64,000 nt of DNA from Tessaracoccus palaemonis (GCF_019316905.1 NZ_CP079216.1:2356001-2420000), one strand, 5' to 3'. Positions 9,684-19,335 are shown, counted from the first letter of the stretch. The notes: generated from the sequence alone by a model not told the origin. Made by a program: numbers and translations.

Positions 9684-11318
9684 TCAGCGCTTCCGCTGGA
9701 CCTGGATCTTCTGCTTGCCCGGGGCGGCGGCGCCGGAGCGGCGGGCCTTCTCCTCTTCCAGGAGACGCTTCTGCTCCTCCTGCTGTTCGAACAGCTGGTC
9801 CTTGTCGAAGCCCGAGCGCAGGAAGCTGAACGCGATGACGGCGAGCACCAGCGAGATCCACACCGGCCAGCCGAACACGATCGGCAGGGTGACGAGCGCC
9901 ACCATGTCGAAGCCGCGCAGCAGCGAGAAGATCAGGCCGGGGGGCATGGCGCCCGCGCCGGTGGCGACGATGGGACCCGAGTAGTCGGCGGGCTTGGCGG
10001 AGATCCAGCGGATCGCGGCCAGCAGGCCTGCGATGCCGGTCACCAGAGCGGAGCTGATGGCCGTCACGATGTCGGCCTCGGCGCCGCCCGCGAGGCCGAG
10101 GAACGCCGGCACGACGGCCGTCGACCAGAGCAGCGCGAGGATCGCGGGCACGATCATGGCAGCCTGCTTGACCTGTGCCGGGTCGTAGGGGAAGCACCGC
10201 TGGAGACCCTTGGTCCGCGTCAGGACGCGCAGCGAGTTCATGAACGGGACCAGCGCGAACATCAGCACCAGCGCCGAGATGGGCGGGCTGATCTGCGCCA
10301 GACCGAGCGCCTGCACCGCGTAGGGCACGACGGCGGAGCCGAGCAGCGTCACGAGAGGGAGGGGCTGACGCCACAGGCGCTGCACGTCGCGCCACACCAG
10401 CGCCGTCATGCCGGAGCCGGTGCCGCGGGTGGGGTTCACGTGCCCGCGCGCCTTGGACTTGGCCTCGACGATGATGTCGCGGATCAGCGCGAACTCCAGG
10501 GCGAAGGCCGCGCCCTGCAGGCCGCTGAGCAGCGAGCCGCCCGACGTGAGCCGCTGGCGGCGGATGTTGGTGAGTCGGCGGTAGGCGATGAACCCCGCGA
10601 CGACGATCAGCAGCGCGCCGACGCCGGCGATGATGAACGCCAGCTCGACCGACAACGTCGCGAGCCCGCCGAGGGCGAACCAGCCGGCCGCCCCGCCGAC
10701 GAGCGCGACCATGGTGCCGATGGCGACGGCGCCGATCAGCCACTGCAGCGTCACGATGATCCAGGCGCGCTCGGCGCCCTGCTCGGCGGCCGCGAAGGCC
10801 ACGAGGCCCGCGGCACCGAAGCCGCCGGCCAGCGCCCAGATGCCGATGTTCGGCAGCGGCGATCCCGTCAGCGCGGCGATCAGCGCGCCGAACAGCACGC
10901 CCGCGCCGAAGGCCAACGCGACGGCGGCCACGAGGCGGCGCGCCAAGAGCCGACGACGGTCGGTGGGACCGTCCATCAGCCAGAAGCCCTCGGCGGCCGA
11001 CGCGACGACCGGGCCGAACATGCGCGAGATGACAAGGGTGAACGCGAGGATCCCGGCGACGGATGCCCACGGCAGCAGGCTCCGGGCCGCGAGGCAGCCC
11101 TCGGCCGTACAGCCGGCGACGTCCTGCTGGGCCCGCACGATCGAGGAGATGATCATGGCGCCGATCAGCACGATGCTGAACACCATGACGTAGCCGTCGG
11201 AGAGCGCCTGGAGGATGTTGCGGTCGGCGCGACCCTTGCGCCAGTCGCGCATCAGCAGCGTGAGCTGCTTCTCGTCGACGACGCCGATCTCGCCGAAGCG
11301 GGGGTCGGTGGTCGTCAT
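9684..11318 (-). CDS. ABC exporter membrane protein (polytopic, ABC-2-like)
   Basis: This is a membrane protein of 544 aa with about ten or more hydrophobic helices and a basic C-terminal tail. It is encoded directly after an ABC ATPase, with start and stop overlapping by four bases at 11315-11320, so the two probably form one transporter. It has no recognisable substrate signature; I read it only as an ABC-2-like permease of an actinobacterial family. The ATG at 11316-11318 (MTTTDPRFG) is chosen over a longer frame that overlaps the ATPase gene. The substrate is unknown. Confidence 0.75.
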   Translation of the reverse strand: MTTTDPRFGEIGVVDEKQLTLLMRDWRKGRADRNILQALSDGYVMVFSIVLIGAMIISSIVRAQQDVAGCTAEGCLAARSLLPWASVAGILAFTLVISRMFGPVVASAAEGFWLMDGPTDRRRLLARRLVAAVALAFGAGVLFGALIAALTGSPLPNIGIWALAGGFGAAGLVAFAAAEQGAERAWIIVTLQWLIGAVAIGTMVALVGGAAGWFALGGLATLSVELAFIIAGVGALLIVVAGFIAYRRLTNIRRQRLTSGGSLLSGLQGAAFALEFALIRDIIVEAKSKARGHVNPTRGTGSGMTALVWRDVQRLWRQPLPLVTLLGSAVVPYAVQALGLAQISPPISALVLMFALVPFMNSLRVLTRTKGLQRCFPYDPAQVKQAAMIVPAILALLWSTAVVPAFLGLAGGAEADIVTAISSALVTGIAGLLAAIRWISAKPADYSGPIVATGAGAMPPGLIFSLLRGFDMVALVTLPIVFGWPVWISLVLAVIAFSFLRSGFDKDQLFEQQEEQKRLLEEEKARRSGAAAPGKQKIQVQRKR

Positions 11319-11962
11319 CAGGCGCCCAGCCTCAGCTGACGGGCGCCGATGGCCTCGAGGAGGGTCGGCTCGTGGCTGGCGAGCACGATGGCGAGCCCGC
11401 CTGCCAGCTCCTGCTTCAGGCGACGACCGAGCCACTCGACGCCCTCGACGTCGAGTCGCTGCTCCGGCTCGTCGAGCACCAGCAGCGAGCGGGGCCGGAC
11501 GAAGGCGGTCGCGAGAGCCAGACGGCGACGCTGGCCCGACGACAGGGTGGACGGCAGCTGGCCGGCCTGCGGCACGAGCTGCACCTCCTCCAGCACCTCG
11601 TCGACGAGCGCGTCCGGGTCGGTCAGGCCGTGGGCACGGGCGAGCAGATCGAGGTGCTCCACGACGCTGAGGTCGGGGAAGAAGTCGAGGTCGTCGATCA
11701 CGGTCGCCACCTCGCGCCGGATCACCGGGTTGGTCTCGGAGACCTTCACGCCGTTGACCGCGACGGTCCCCTCGCTGGGGCGGTCCGCCCCGACGAGGCA
11801 GCGCAGCACGGTGGACTTGCCGGCACCGTTGCGCCCTGTGAGCGCGACGGCCTCACCCGCATGCACCTTCATGGAGAAGTTCTCCACGATGGTCACGGGG
11901 CCATAGCCCTTCTTGAGGTTGTCCACCTGGAGCACTACGTCTTTCTTAGCCACGCTTTCCAT
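11318..11962 (-). CDS. ABC transporter ATP-binding protein
   Basis: This is a nucleotide-binding subunit of 214 aa. Walker A is GRNGAGKST, the signature is STLSSGQRRRLALA and Walker B is SLLVLDEPEQRLD. The first signature residues are LSSGQ rather than the standard LSGGQ. It powers the adjacent polytopic membrane protein; coupling is suggested by the ATGA overlap. The start MESVAKK at 11960-11962 gives a normal N-terminus; an ATG ten codons upstream is possible. Confidence 0.88.
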   Translation of the reverse strand: MESVAKKDVVLQVDNLKKGYGPVTIVENFSMKVHAGEAVALTGRNGAGKSTVLRCLVGADRPSEGTVAVNGVKVSETNPVIRREVATVIDDLDFFPDLSVVEHLDLLARAHGLTDPDALVDEVLEEVQLVPQAGQLPSTLSSGQRRRLALATAFVRPRSLLVLDEPEQRLDVEGVEWLGRRLKQELAGGLAIVLASHEPTLLEAIGARQLRLGA

Positions 11963-12047
11963 TGTCACCCACAGGCCCAACACAGCGCACATCGAGGTCC
12001 GCTGGGTTCGGCGGGCGGTCCCACCTGCGCGGCGCTAGGGTTACCGC

Positions 12048-12743
12048 ATGCAGAATCAGCGCGCCGGTCTGGACAAGAAGCGGGTGGACGTCGCCGCCAT
12101 GTTCGACGGGGTGGCGAAGCGCTACGACCTGTTCAACACTGTGCTGAGCCTCGGCCAGGTGCACAGCTGGCGGCGGGCGACCGTCGCGGCGGTCGCGCCG
12201 CGCGAGGGCCAGCGCATCCTCGACCTCGCCGCAGGGACGGGCACGAGTTCGGCATCCTTCGCGGAGTCCGGAGCGTTCGTGGTGGCCAGCGACATCTCGC
12301 TCGGCATGCTGCGCCAGGGCCGGGTCCAGCAGCCTGCGATCGACTTCGTGGCCGGCGACGCCCTGGCGCTGCCCTTCCGCGACGACACGTTCGACGCGGT
12401 GACCATCTCCTACGGCCTGCGCAACGTCGAGGACACCTCGGCCGCGCTCCGCGAGATGCTCCGGGTGACGAGGCCCGGTGGCCGCGTCGTGATCGCCGAG
12501 TTCTCCACGCCCACGAACACGGTGTTCCGCCACATCTACACCGAGTACCTGATGGCGGCGCTCCCCCGCATCGCGAAGCTGTCGAGCAACCCCGTCGCCT
12601 ACGGCTACCTCGCCGAGTCGATCCTCGCCTGGCCCGACCAGCGCGGGCTGGCCGACCTCCTCGTCGCATCCGGCTGGGACGACGTCGAGTGGCAGAACCA
12701 CGCCGGCGGCATCGTCGCGCTGCACCGCGCCTGGAAGGCCTAA
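12048..12743 (+). CDS. menG: Demethylmenaquinone methyltransferase
   Basis: This class I SAM-dependent methyltransferase of the UbiE/MenG family has 231 aa and performs the last step of menaquinone synthesis, C-methylation of the naphthoquinone ring. Visible motifs are [13 protein letters not shown] at the N-terminus, the SAM motif [12 protein letters not shown] (residues about 58-69), then GDALALPF and [10 protein letters not shown], which is typical of UbiE. It is divergent from the ABC exporter and is followed 8 bases later by the nuclease gene. Confidence 0.95.
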   Translation: MQNQRAGLDKKRVDVAAMFDGVAKRYDLFNTVLSLGQVHSWRRATVAAVAPREGQRILDLAAGTGTSSASFAESGAFVVASDISLGMLRQGRVQQPAIDFVAGDALALPFRDDTFDAVTISYGLRNVEDTSAALREMLRVTRPGGRVVIAEFSTPTNTVFRHIYTEYLMAALPRIAKLSSNPVAYGYLAESILAWPDQRGLADLLVASGWDDVEWQNHAGGIVALHRAWKA

Positions 12744-12751
12744 CGCTCGAC

Positions 12752-14455
12752 GTGGACACCATCGTTCTCGACGCCTACGCCGCGCGTTCCTGCCCGGTGA
12801 AGACGCACCACACCTTCGACCCCACGCTGGAGAAGCCCACCACACCCCTCGATGAGTCGCTGCGCGAGTCGTTCCAGGGCGGTTCCGACTTCCGCGACGA
12901 GGTGCTCTCGCGACTCGCCGAGGTCCCCGACGCGGTGGACCTGCGGGTGCCCGCCGGCGAGGCCCGGCTGTGGACCGAGCGCGAGGCCGCGACGCTCGCC
13001 GCGCTGGGTGCCGGCGCGCCCGTGATCATCGGCGGCGTCCTGCCGCTGGACCTGGAGGGGCACCGAAGCGGCCGCCCCGACGCGCTCGTGCGCGGCGTCG
13101 ACCATGCGGAGGGCTCCCCCGGCTACTGGCCGCTCAAGGTCAAGCCCTACCGGGTGCGGGAAAAGCACACTGGCGCGCCCAGCCTCCGCACCTCGACGTT
13201 GGCCGACCCCGGCACGCTCGAGGAACTCCCGAAGACGCGGTTCCGCACCTACCGCGAGGGGGCGCTGCTCGAGCTGGTGCACCACTGGCGTCTCCTGGAG
13301 GCCTGCGGCTTCTCGTCGGCCGACGCGTGGGTCGGGCTGGTCGGCGACGACCGGGCGCTCAGCGCGGAGCCGACCGTCACCTGGATCGACCTCAACGCCA
13401 AGTTCATCCGCACCTACTCGAAGTCCGCCGGACACAAGCTGCGCTCCGCCCTCGAGCGCTACGACCACGAGTTCAGGTTCCGGCTCCACGTCGCCGAGAG
13501 CGCCATGACACGTACCGGGGTCGACGACCCGCCGCCGGTCGTACGCCCTATCCGCGTCAAGGAGTGCGAGTGGTGCGCCTGGTGGCAGGTCTGCCGCCCG
13601 ATGATCGACGACGACGACCTCTCGCTGCGGATCTCGAAGGCGCCGCTCGACGTGCGGGAGTTGCAGACGCTGCTGAGCCTCGGCATCAACACCGTCGCTG
13701 AGCTGGCCACCACCGACGTCGAGGCCCTCCTGCCGTCGTACCTGCCGCTGACCGGACACCGCGACCGCTCGGAACAGCGCCTGAGGCAGGCCGCCCGTCG
13801 GGCCCGGATGCTGGCCGCCGGCGTCGACCTGGAGCGCGTCACCGACGACCCGATCGGCGTGCCCCGCTCGACCTTCGAGGTCGACCTGGACATCGAGACG
13901 GCCGACGACGGCACCGTCTACCTGTGGGGCGCGCTGGTCACGGACGCGTCAGGGACCCGCTTCGAGCACTTCAGCCGCTTCGACCACCTGAGCAAGCCCG
14001 AGGAGGGCGAGCTGGCCGCGGAGTTCGCGCGCTGGCTCGTCGCCCTGGCCGCGGAACACCCCGACCTGCGCGTCTACCACTACAGCGACTACGAGACGAT
14101 CCACATCCGACGCCTGGCGGAGCGCACGGGCGACCCCGCCCTGGCCCAGGCCGCGGGTCTGATCAGGGACCACTTCGTCGACCTGTTCGGCTACGTCCGC
14201 GACAACTTCGTCGGCGTCGACGGGCTGGGGCTGAAGGTCGTCGCGCACAAGGGCGCCGGCTTCTCCTGGCGCGACGAGGAGCCCGGCGGCCTCGCGTCGC
14301 AGTCGTGGTTCAACGAGGCCGTCGACGGCCCCGGCCCCGAGGCGCGGGCCGCTGCCCGAGACCGGGTGCTGGAGTACAACGAGGACGACGTCCGCGCGAC
14401 GCTGGCCGTGCGCGAGTGGATCGCGGCCCAGGACCGGGCCCTCCCTGCCGGCTGA
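12752..14455 (+). CDS. TM0106-type RecB-like putative nuclease with RNase H-like C-terminal domain
   Basis: This predicted nuclease has 567 aa. The N-terminus has SCPVKTHHTFDP typical of the TM0106-type RecB-related family, and a cysteine group KECEWCAWWQVC near residues 269-281 resembles the iron-sulphur ligands of RecB/Cas4-type nucleases. The C-terminal third is an RNase H-like/YprB-type domain starting at VDLDIET with later acidic residues in EYNEDDVRATL. The GTG at 12752 is chosen because it lies 8 bases after menG and starts the conserved N-terminus; the frame remains open far upstream through menG. The biological role of the family is unknown. Confidence 0.85.
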   Translation: MDTIVLDAYAARSCPVKTHHTFDPTLEKPTTPLDESLRESFQGGSDFRDEVLSRLAEVPDAVDLRVPAGEARLWTEREAATLAALGAGAPVIIGGVLPLDLEGHRSGRPDALVRGVDHAEGSPGYWPLKVKPYRVREKHTGAPSLRTSTLADPGTLEELPKTRFRTYREGALLELVHHWRLLEACGFSSADAWVGLVGDDRALSAEPTVTWIDLNAKFIRTYSKSAGHKLRSALERYDHEFRFRLHVAESAMTRTGVDDPPPVVRPIRVKECEWCAWWQVCRPMIDDDDLSLRISKAPLDVRELQTLLSLGINTVAELATTDVEALLPSYLPLTGHRDRSEQRLRQAARRARMLAAGVDLERVTDDPIGVPRSTFEVDLDIETADDGTVYLWGALVTDASGTRFEHFSRFDHLSKPEEGELAAEFARWLVALAAEHPDLRVYHYSDYETIHIRRLAERTGDPALAQAAGLIRDHFVDLFGYVRDNFVGVDGLGLKVVAHKGAGFSWRDEEPGGLASQSWFNEAVDGPGPEARAAARDRVLEYNEDDVRATLAVREWIAAQDRALPAG

Positions 14456-14462
14456 CGGGGTG

Positions 14463-14587
14463 CCACACGCCACCCTTGTGCGCAGACGCTACCCCTCTTC
14501 GCACATGCCACCGCCATGGCGGTGGCATGTGTCGAGAAGGGTGGCGTCCGTCAGTAAGGGTGGCGTCGGTCGGTAAGGGTGGCGTCT
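14463..14587. repeat. Palindromic repeat B, copy 1, with tandem half-units
   Basis: The core is an exact 30-base palindrome at 14502-14531 (CACATGCCACCGCCA and its complement). On its left are two CGCCACCC/GCTACCCC-type half-units, and on its right three tandem units of about 18 bases with core AAGGGTGGCGTC. It fills the gap between the convergent nuclease and menD genes, and the menD stop codon lies in the last unit. A close second copy is at 25935-26060. Confidence 0.88.
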
Positions 14588-16103
14588 AGACGTCGACGAC
14601 GATGAACTCGGCGTCGCCGGCCAGCGTGGCGGCGAGGTCGTCGGGCACGACCCGGACCGCCCGCCAGCCGAGCGCCGCGGCGACCGCCACCAGGTCAACG
14701 CCCTGGGGCGTGAGGAACACGCGGTCGAAGCTGTCGGCGTACTCAGGCGCCCCCTGCTCCAGGCCGCGGAAGATCGAGCCGCCGCGATCGTCGACGACCA
14801 CCACCCGCAGCCGCTCCGGCCACGGCTCCGACGGGGGTCGCACGAGGGCGCCGAGGTCGTGCTGGGCCGTGAGGTCGCCGAGCAGCACGGTCGTGGGATG
14901 CCCGGTCGCGAGCGCGAGCCCCGTCGCGGTGGCGACGGTGCCGTCGATGCCCGCCAGGCCGCGGTTCGCGAACGCCCGCGGGCCGCGCTCCCGGATGGGG
15001 GCGAGGTCGGCGGAGCGGATGATCGAGCTGGCGCCGAGCACGAGGTCGTCCTCGGGTCCGAGCGACTCGAGCACAGTCCGGGCGACGAGGTCCCGGCCGG
15101 TCGGAGGGGTGGCCTCGGGCAGGGGCTCGAACCAGCGCGGCAGCCACTCGGGGTCCTGATCCTCGAGCAGCACGCGGTCGGCGACGACCGCCGCGCGATG
15201 CCCCGGGTCGACCCACGTGGCCCCGGGGCTGACCACGACCAGCTCGACGTCGTCGCGGGACAGCAGCGTGGTGACCGGGCGTGACAGGGTCGGATGCCCG
15301 AACACGACGACCCGCTCGACGTCGCCGCCGAGCGCGCCCAGCCGCAGCCGGTAGTCCGGCACGGCGTTGGCCCCGACGCGCGCGTTGGACGACGGCTCGG
15401 CGAGCAGCGGCGCCCCGCTGAGCTCCGCCAGGGCGCGGGCCTCCGCGCCCTCCTCGGGGGTCGCGTCCCCGACGAGCACGACGGTGCGCCGGGAGTCCAG
15501 GTCGACGGTGCTGTGCCCCGCCGACGGCGAGACGCGCAGTGGACGGGGCCGGGCCGGGGGCAGCTCGCCCACCAGCGGCGGAGCGAACTCGACGTTGACC
15601 TGCACCGCCCCCGCGCGGCGGGTCCGACGGCCCTCCGCAAGCACGACGCCCCGCTGGACCACCGCGGCCCAGTCGTTCCCGTCGCCCGACTCGGAGCCGA
15701 TCCTGAGAACGGCGAGCGCCGACGGGCCGAGGATGCCCGCCTGGTCGCCGGTCTGGTTGGCCCCGCTCCCGACGAGGTGCGCCGGCCGGTCGGCGGTGAT
15801 CAGCAGCAGCGGAACGCCGGCCGCGGTGGCCTCCATGGCGGCGGGCCCGAGGTTGGCGGTGGCGGTGCCCGACGTGGTGACGACGGCCACCGCGCGACGG
15901 CTCGCCTTCGCGATCCCGAGCGCGGTGAAGCCGGCGACGCGCTCGTCCACGCGGACGTGCAGCCTGAGGCTCCCCTCCTTCGCGGCGCGGTCGACGGCCA
16001 GTGCCAGGGCCGCGCTCCGGGAGCCGGGCGCCAGCACGACGTCGGTGACGCCGGCCCCGATCAGGGCGTCGACGATGGTCGCGCCCAGCGCGATGCTGCT
16101 CAT
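14586..16103 (-). CDS. menD: 2-succinyl-5-enolpyruvyl-6-hydroxy-3-cyclohexene-1-carboxylate synthase
   Basis: This thiamine-diphosphate enzyme condenses isochorismate with 2-oxoglutarate to SEPHCHC in menaquinone synthesis, 505 aa, slightly short for the family. N-terminal LAPGSRSAALALA and the TTSGTATANLGPA region are typical of MenD. The ThDP-binding loop begins at GDLTAQHDLGAL. The start ATG (16101-16103) overlaps the menC stop. The longer open frame upstream belongs to menC in another frame. The last codons run into repeat B. Confidence 0.94.
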   Translation of the reverse strand: MSSIALGATIVDALIGAGVTDVVLAPGSRSAALALAVDRAAKEGSLRLHVRVDERVAGFTALGIAKASRRAVAVVTTSGTATANLGPAAMEATAAGVPLLLITADRPAHLVGSGANQTGDQAGILGPSALAVLRIGSESGDGNDWAAVVQRGVVLAEGRRTRRAGAVQVNVEFAPPLVGELPPARPRPLRVSPSAGHSTVDLDSRRTVVLVGDATPEEGAEARALAELSGAPLLAEPSSNARVGANAVPDYRLRLGALGGDVERVVVFGHPTLSRPVTTLLSRDDVELVVVSPGATWVDPGHRAAVVADRVLLEDQDPEWLPRWFEPLPEATPPTGRDLVARTVLESLGPEDDLVLGASSIIRSADLAPIRERGPRAFANRGLAGIDGTVATATGLALATGHPTTVLLGDLTAQHDLGALVRPPSEPWPERLRVVVVDDRGGSIFRGLEQGAPEYADSFDRVFLTPQGVDLVAVAAALGWRAVRVVPDDLAATLAGDAEFIVVDV

Positions 16104-17053
16104 CTGGCCTCCTCCACGATCCGCGACACCCGCGCAAGGCGCCGGAGCCAGAAGTCCCGCAGATCGTCGTCGGCGCGGTGCGCGGCGAGCAGCGACGGGT
16201 CGACGGCCACGTCCCGCACCGGCAGCGCCCCGTCCACGGGGGCCAGCGGCTCGCCGGTGACGTCGCCGGCAAGCAGTCGCGACGTCTCGAGCCCGCAGGC
16301 GTACGGCAGCTCGGGCAGCGCAGCTGCCAGCGCGAGGCCGGCCCGCAGCCCGACTGATGTCTCGACGGCGCTGGACACCACGACGGGCAGGCCGAGGTCC
16401 GCGGCCAGGTCCAGGCAGGCGCGGATCCCGCCGATGGGCTGCACCTTGAGCACGGCGACGTCGGCGGCGCCCGCGTCGCGAACGCGCAGCGGGTCCGAGG
16501 CCCGGCGGATCGACTCGTCCGCGGCGATCAGGACGCCCGTGTGGCGGGAGCGCAGCGCAGCCAGGTCGTTGACGCTGGCGCACGGCTGCTCGGCGTACTC
16601 CAGCCGCAGGGGCTCGAGCGCCTCCAGCGCGCGGGTCGCGGTGGCAAGGTCCCACCCGCCGTTGGCGTCGATGCGGAGCCTGGCCTCGGGCAGGGCGGCG
16701 CGGACGGCGCGGACGCGGGCGAGGTCGTCGCCGAGTACGGACCCCGGCCCGGCGACCTTGACTTTGATGGTGTGACAGCCCGACGCGACGGCGCGGTCGG
16801 CGGCCGCCTGCGGGGCAAGCGCCGGGACGATGCCGTTCACCTCGACGGTGTCGCGCACCGGCTCGGGGAACCCGTCGGCGGCACACTCGAGGGCCGCGAC
16901 CAGCCACGGCGCCGCCTCCTCGTCGTCATACTCGGGAAAAGGGCTCCACTCGGCCCACCCGGCGGGCCCCTCGAAGAGCACCCCCGAGCGGCGCGCGATG
17001 CCGCGGAAGCCGACGGCCATCGGGATGTCGTAGACGAACGGCGCCGCGGTCAT
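16100..17053 (-). CDS. menC: o-Succinylbenzoate synthase
   Basis: This enolase-superfamily dehydratase has 317 aa and makes o-succinylbenzoate from SHCHC. Catalytic features are visible: the lysine pair in IKVKVAG, the metal ligands in RLRIDANGGWD, EYAEQPC and IAADESI, and a lysine in VLKVQPIGG. The start ATG (17051-17053) overlaps the menA stop by four bases, and its end overlaps menD, so menE-A-C-D read as one coupled minus-strand operon. Confidence 0.95.
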   Translation of the reverse strand: MTAAPFVYDIPMAVGFRGIARRSGVLFEGPAGWAEWSPFPEYDDEEAAPWLVAALECAADGFPEPVRDTVEVNGIVPALAPQAAADRAVASGCHTIKVKVAGPGSVLGDDLARVRAVRAALPEARLRIDANGGWDLATATRALEALEPLRLEYAEQPCASVNDLAALRSRHTGVLIAADESIRRASDPLRVRDAGAADVAVLKVQPIGGIRACLDLAADLGLPVVVSSAVETSVGLRAGLALAAALPELPYACGLETSRLLAGDVTGEPLAPVDGALPVRDVAVDPSLLAAHRADDDLRDFWLRRLARVSRIVEEAR

Positions 17054-17940
17054 GCGAGGAACGTCCCCACCAGCAGCCCGAGCCCGATGCCGATCTCGGC
17101 CATGCCAGTCCCCTGGATGACCGGGATGAGCCTCGGCCCCATGGCGCCGCCGAGCACGAGCCGCAGCGGCGCGACGAGCAGCAGCAGCCCGAGCAGTGCG
17201 AGCAGCGCCCACCAGGTGGTCAGCGCCGCGAACCCGACGACGCAGACCCCTGCGAAGGCGCAGAGGCCGGCGTAGAAGATGCGCGAGCGGGGGTCGCCGA
17301 GGCGGGCGGGCAGCGTCAGCTTCCCGGCGACGCGGTCGGTGGCGATGTCGCGCAGGTTGTTGGCGACCAGGATGCCGCTGGCCAGCGCCCCGACCGCCGC
17401 CCCGGCGAGCCAGGCGTGCAGCGGGGCGACGCCGGCGAGCACGTAGGTGGTGCCGACCGTGGCGACGAGCCCGAAGAACACGAAGACCATCACCTCGCCG
17501 AGGCCGAGGTAGCCGTAGGGTGTCGTCCCGCCGGTATAGAACCAGGCGGCGACGATGCTCACGGCGCCGACGAGCAGCAGCCACCACTGGCCGCTGAGCG
17601 CCACGACGACGAGCCCGGCTACGGCGCCCACGCCGAAGGCGGCGAACGCGGCCGTCCTGACGGCCTGGGCGGATGCGAGCCCGGAGCCGACGAGCCGCAG
17701 CGGCCCGACACGGTCGTCGTCGGTACCGCGGACGCCGTCGGAGTAGTCGTTGGCGTAGTTGACGCCGACCTGCAGCGCGAGAGCGACGACCGCGCACAGG
17801 GCCGTGATGAGCCAGAACCGGCCCCCCGTCGCCCCCGCGACGGCCAGCGCCGAGGCGGCTCCGGCGAGGATGGGTGCGATGGCTGCGGGGAGCGTGCGGG
17901 GCCGCGCGCCGGCGACCCAGACTGCAAGAGAGGAGTTCAT
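17050..17940 (-). CDS. menA: 1,4-Dihydroxy-2-naphthoate polyprenyltransferase
   Basis: This is a UbiA-family integral membrane prenyltransferase of 296 aa with about eight or nine helices. It attaches the polyprenyl tail to dihydroxynaphthoate. Both aspartate-rich motifs are visible: NYANDYSDGVRGTDDD and NNLRDIATDR. N-terminal WVAGARPRTLPAAIAP is characteristic of MenA. The ATG at 17938-17940 overlaps the menE stop, and its end overlaps menC. Confidence 0.95.
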   Translation of the reverse strand: MNSSLAVWVAGARPRTLPAAIAPILAGAASALAVAGATGGRFWLITALCAVVALALQVGVNYANDYSDGVRGTDDDRVGPLRLVGSGLASAQAVRTAAFAAFGVGAVAGLVVVALSGQWWLLLVGAVSIVAAWFYTGGTTPYGYLGLGEVMVFVFFGLVATVGTTYVLAGVAPLHAWLAGAAVGALASGILVANNLRDIATDRVAGKLTLPARLGDPRSRIFYAGLCAFAGVCVVGFAALTTWWALLALLGLLLLVAPLRLVLGGAMGPRLIPVIQGTGMAEIGIGLGLLVGTFLA

Positions 17941-18947
17941 GTCGCCGACGAGTCTAGGAGGTGGCGCAGCTTCACGCGGTCTGGCTTGCCCCCCTGCGTG
18001 CGCGGTAGGCGATCGACAAGGACCAACCTGCGCGGCAGGAACGGGCTCGGCAGACTGCCGCGGAGCCGGTCGCGCCAGCCTGCGAGCGTGCCGCCCGTCG
18101 CCACCAGGACGACGATGACGCCCCACTCCGCGTCGGGCTCCGACAGCACCGCGGTCTCCGGGTCCAGCGCCGCGACCGCCGCACGCACGACCGCCAGGTC
18201 GACGTTGACCCCGCCACTGATCACGACGTCGTCGAAGCGGCCGTCGATGGCGATCCGCCCGTCGGCGACGTGCGCCCGGTCGGCGGTCAGGACCGCGCCG
18301 TCGACCAGGGTCGCGGCGGTCAACTCCGGTCGCCCGAGGTAGCCGGCGAACACCGTCGGCCCGGCGATGGCGACGCGGCCGTGCTCACCGAGCCGGATGT
18401 CGACGCCGGGCAGCGGGACGCCGTCCCACACGACGCCGCCGCACGTCTCGCTCATGCCGTAGGTCTCGATGACGGGGATGCCCGCGGCCTCGGCCCTGGC
18501 CCGCAGCTCGGCGCCGAGCGCGGCTCCCCCGACCAGCACGGCATCGAAGGCGGCAAGCCGCGACGCGGTCTCGGGGTCGTCCAGCGCGCGGTACAACTGC
18601 GTCGCGACGATCGAGAGGCAGTTGCGGCCGGGGGCCGGGTCGAGGTCCCCCAGGGACGCTGAAGCCTCGCGCACGCCGGCGCCGAGCAGGCCGCGGACGA
18701 GCACCATCAGCCCCGCCACGTAGCGCGGGGACAGGGCCAGGTGCCAGGTCGCGCGATAGCCGAGCCGCTGGACGGCCGCCTCAGCGGCTGCGACGAGCGC
18801 CGACCGGCTCAGGATCACGAGCTTGGCGGACCCGGTCGAGCCCGACGTCGCCACGACAGCGCAGCCGTCGGGGGCGACGCCGTCACCGTCGGCGAGCCAG
18901 AGGCCGGGCCCTCCGTCGAGGAAGGCCTGCACCCGGTCGACGTCCAT
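17937..18947 (-). CDS. menE: o-Succinylbenzoate-CoA ligase
   Basis: This is an acyl-adenylate-forming enzyme of 336 aa, shorter than Gram-negative or Bacillus MenE but normal for actinobacteria. The phosphate loop is ATSGSTGSAKLV, a YGMSETCGGVVWDG motif follows, and the hinge and C-terminal region has ISGGVNVDLAVV and TQGGKPDRVKLR with the adenylation lysine. It activates o-succinylbenzoate before MenB, which is not in this window. It is the first gene of the menE-A-C-D group. Confidence 0.92.
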   Translation of the reverse strand: MDVDRVQAFLDGGPGLWLADGDGVAPDGCAVVATSGSTGSAKLVILSRSALVAAAEAAVQRLGYRATWHLALSPRYVAGLMVLVRGLLGAGVREASASLGDLDPAPGRNCLSIVATQLYRALDDPETASRLAAFDAVLVGGAALGAELRARAEAAGIPVIETYGMSETCGGVVWDGVPLPGVDIRLGEHGRVAIAGPTVFAGYLGRPELTAATLVDGAVLTADRAHVADGRIAIDGRFDDVVISGGVNVDLAVVRAAVAALDPETAVLSEPDAEWGVIVVLVATGGTLAGWRDRLRGSLPSPFLPRRLVLVDRLPRTQGGKPDRVKLRHLLDSSAT

Positions 18948-19011
18948 GTCCGCCAGACTATCGGTCGCGGGCCGCCCGCCGGGGCAGGCGAACCGACGGT
19001 AGACTTGCCGC

Positions 19012-19260
19012 ATGATCCGGGTTCTCCTCATCGTCGCAGTGGTGATGCTCACCGTGTACTGCGTGGTCGAGGTCGCCCAGAGCAGAGCGGGACAGGTCCG
19101 CGCGATGCCGCGCTGGCTGTGGGCCTTCCTGGTGATCTGCGCGCCGGTCGTCGGTCCGCTCAGCTGGCTGTTCTTCGGCCGCCCCAGCGCGGGCACGCCT
19201 TCGCCGCGCGTCGCGAAGGCCCCCGACGATGACGAGGACTTCCTCCGCGGCCTGCGCTGA
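19012..19260 (+). CDS. Small membrane protein with PLDc_N-like (phospholipase D nuclease N-terminal type) domain
   Basis: This 82-aa protein has two hydrophobic helices, a pattern of the PLDc_N family: an N-terminal helix, a basic turn (AMPRWLWAFLVICAPVVGP) and WLFFGRPS after helix 2, then an acidic tail. Proteins with this domain alone are common in actinobacteria and their function is not known. It is divergent from menE and 75 bases before the DhaL gene. Confidence 0.75.
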   Translation: MIRVLLIVAVVMLTVYCVVEVAQSRAGQVRAMPRWLWAFLVICAPVVGPLSWLFFGRPSAGTPSPRVAKAPDDDEDFLRGLR

Positions 19261-19335
19261 CGCTTGCGCCGTGGCGGGGAGCCCCGACGGACTTGTGGGA
19301 GAATCGAGATTCCCCCATCGACCGAAAGGACCCCC

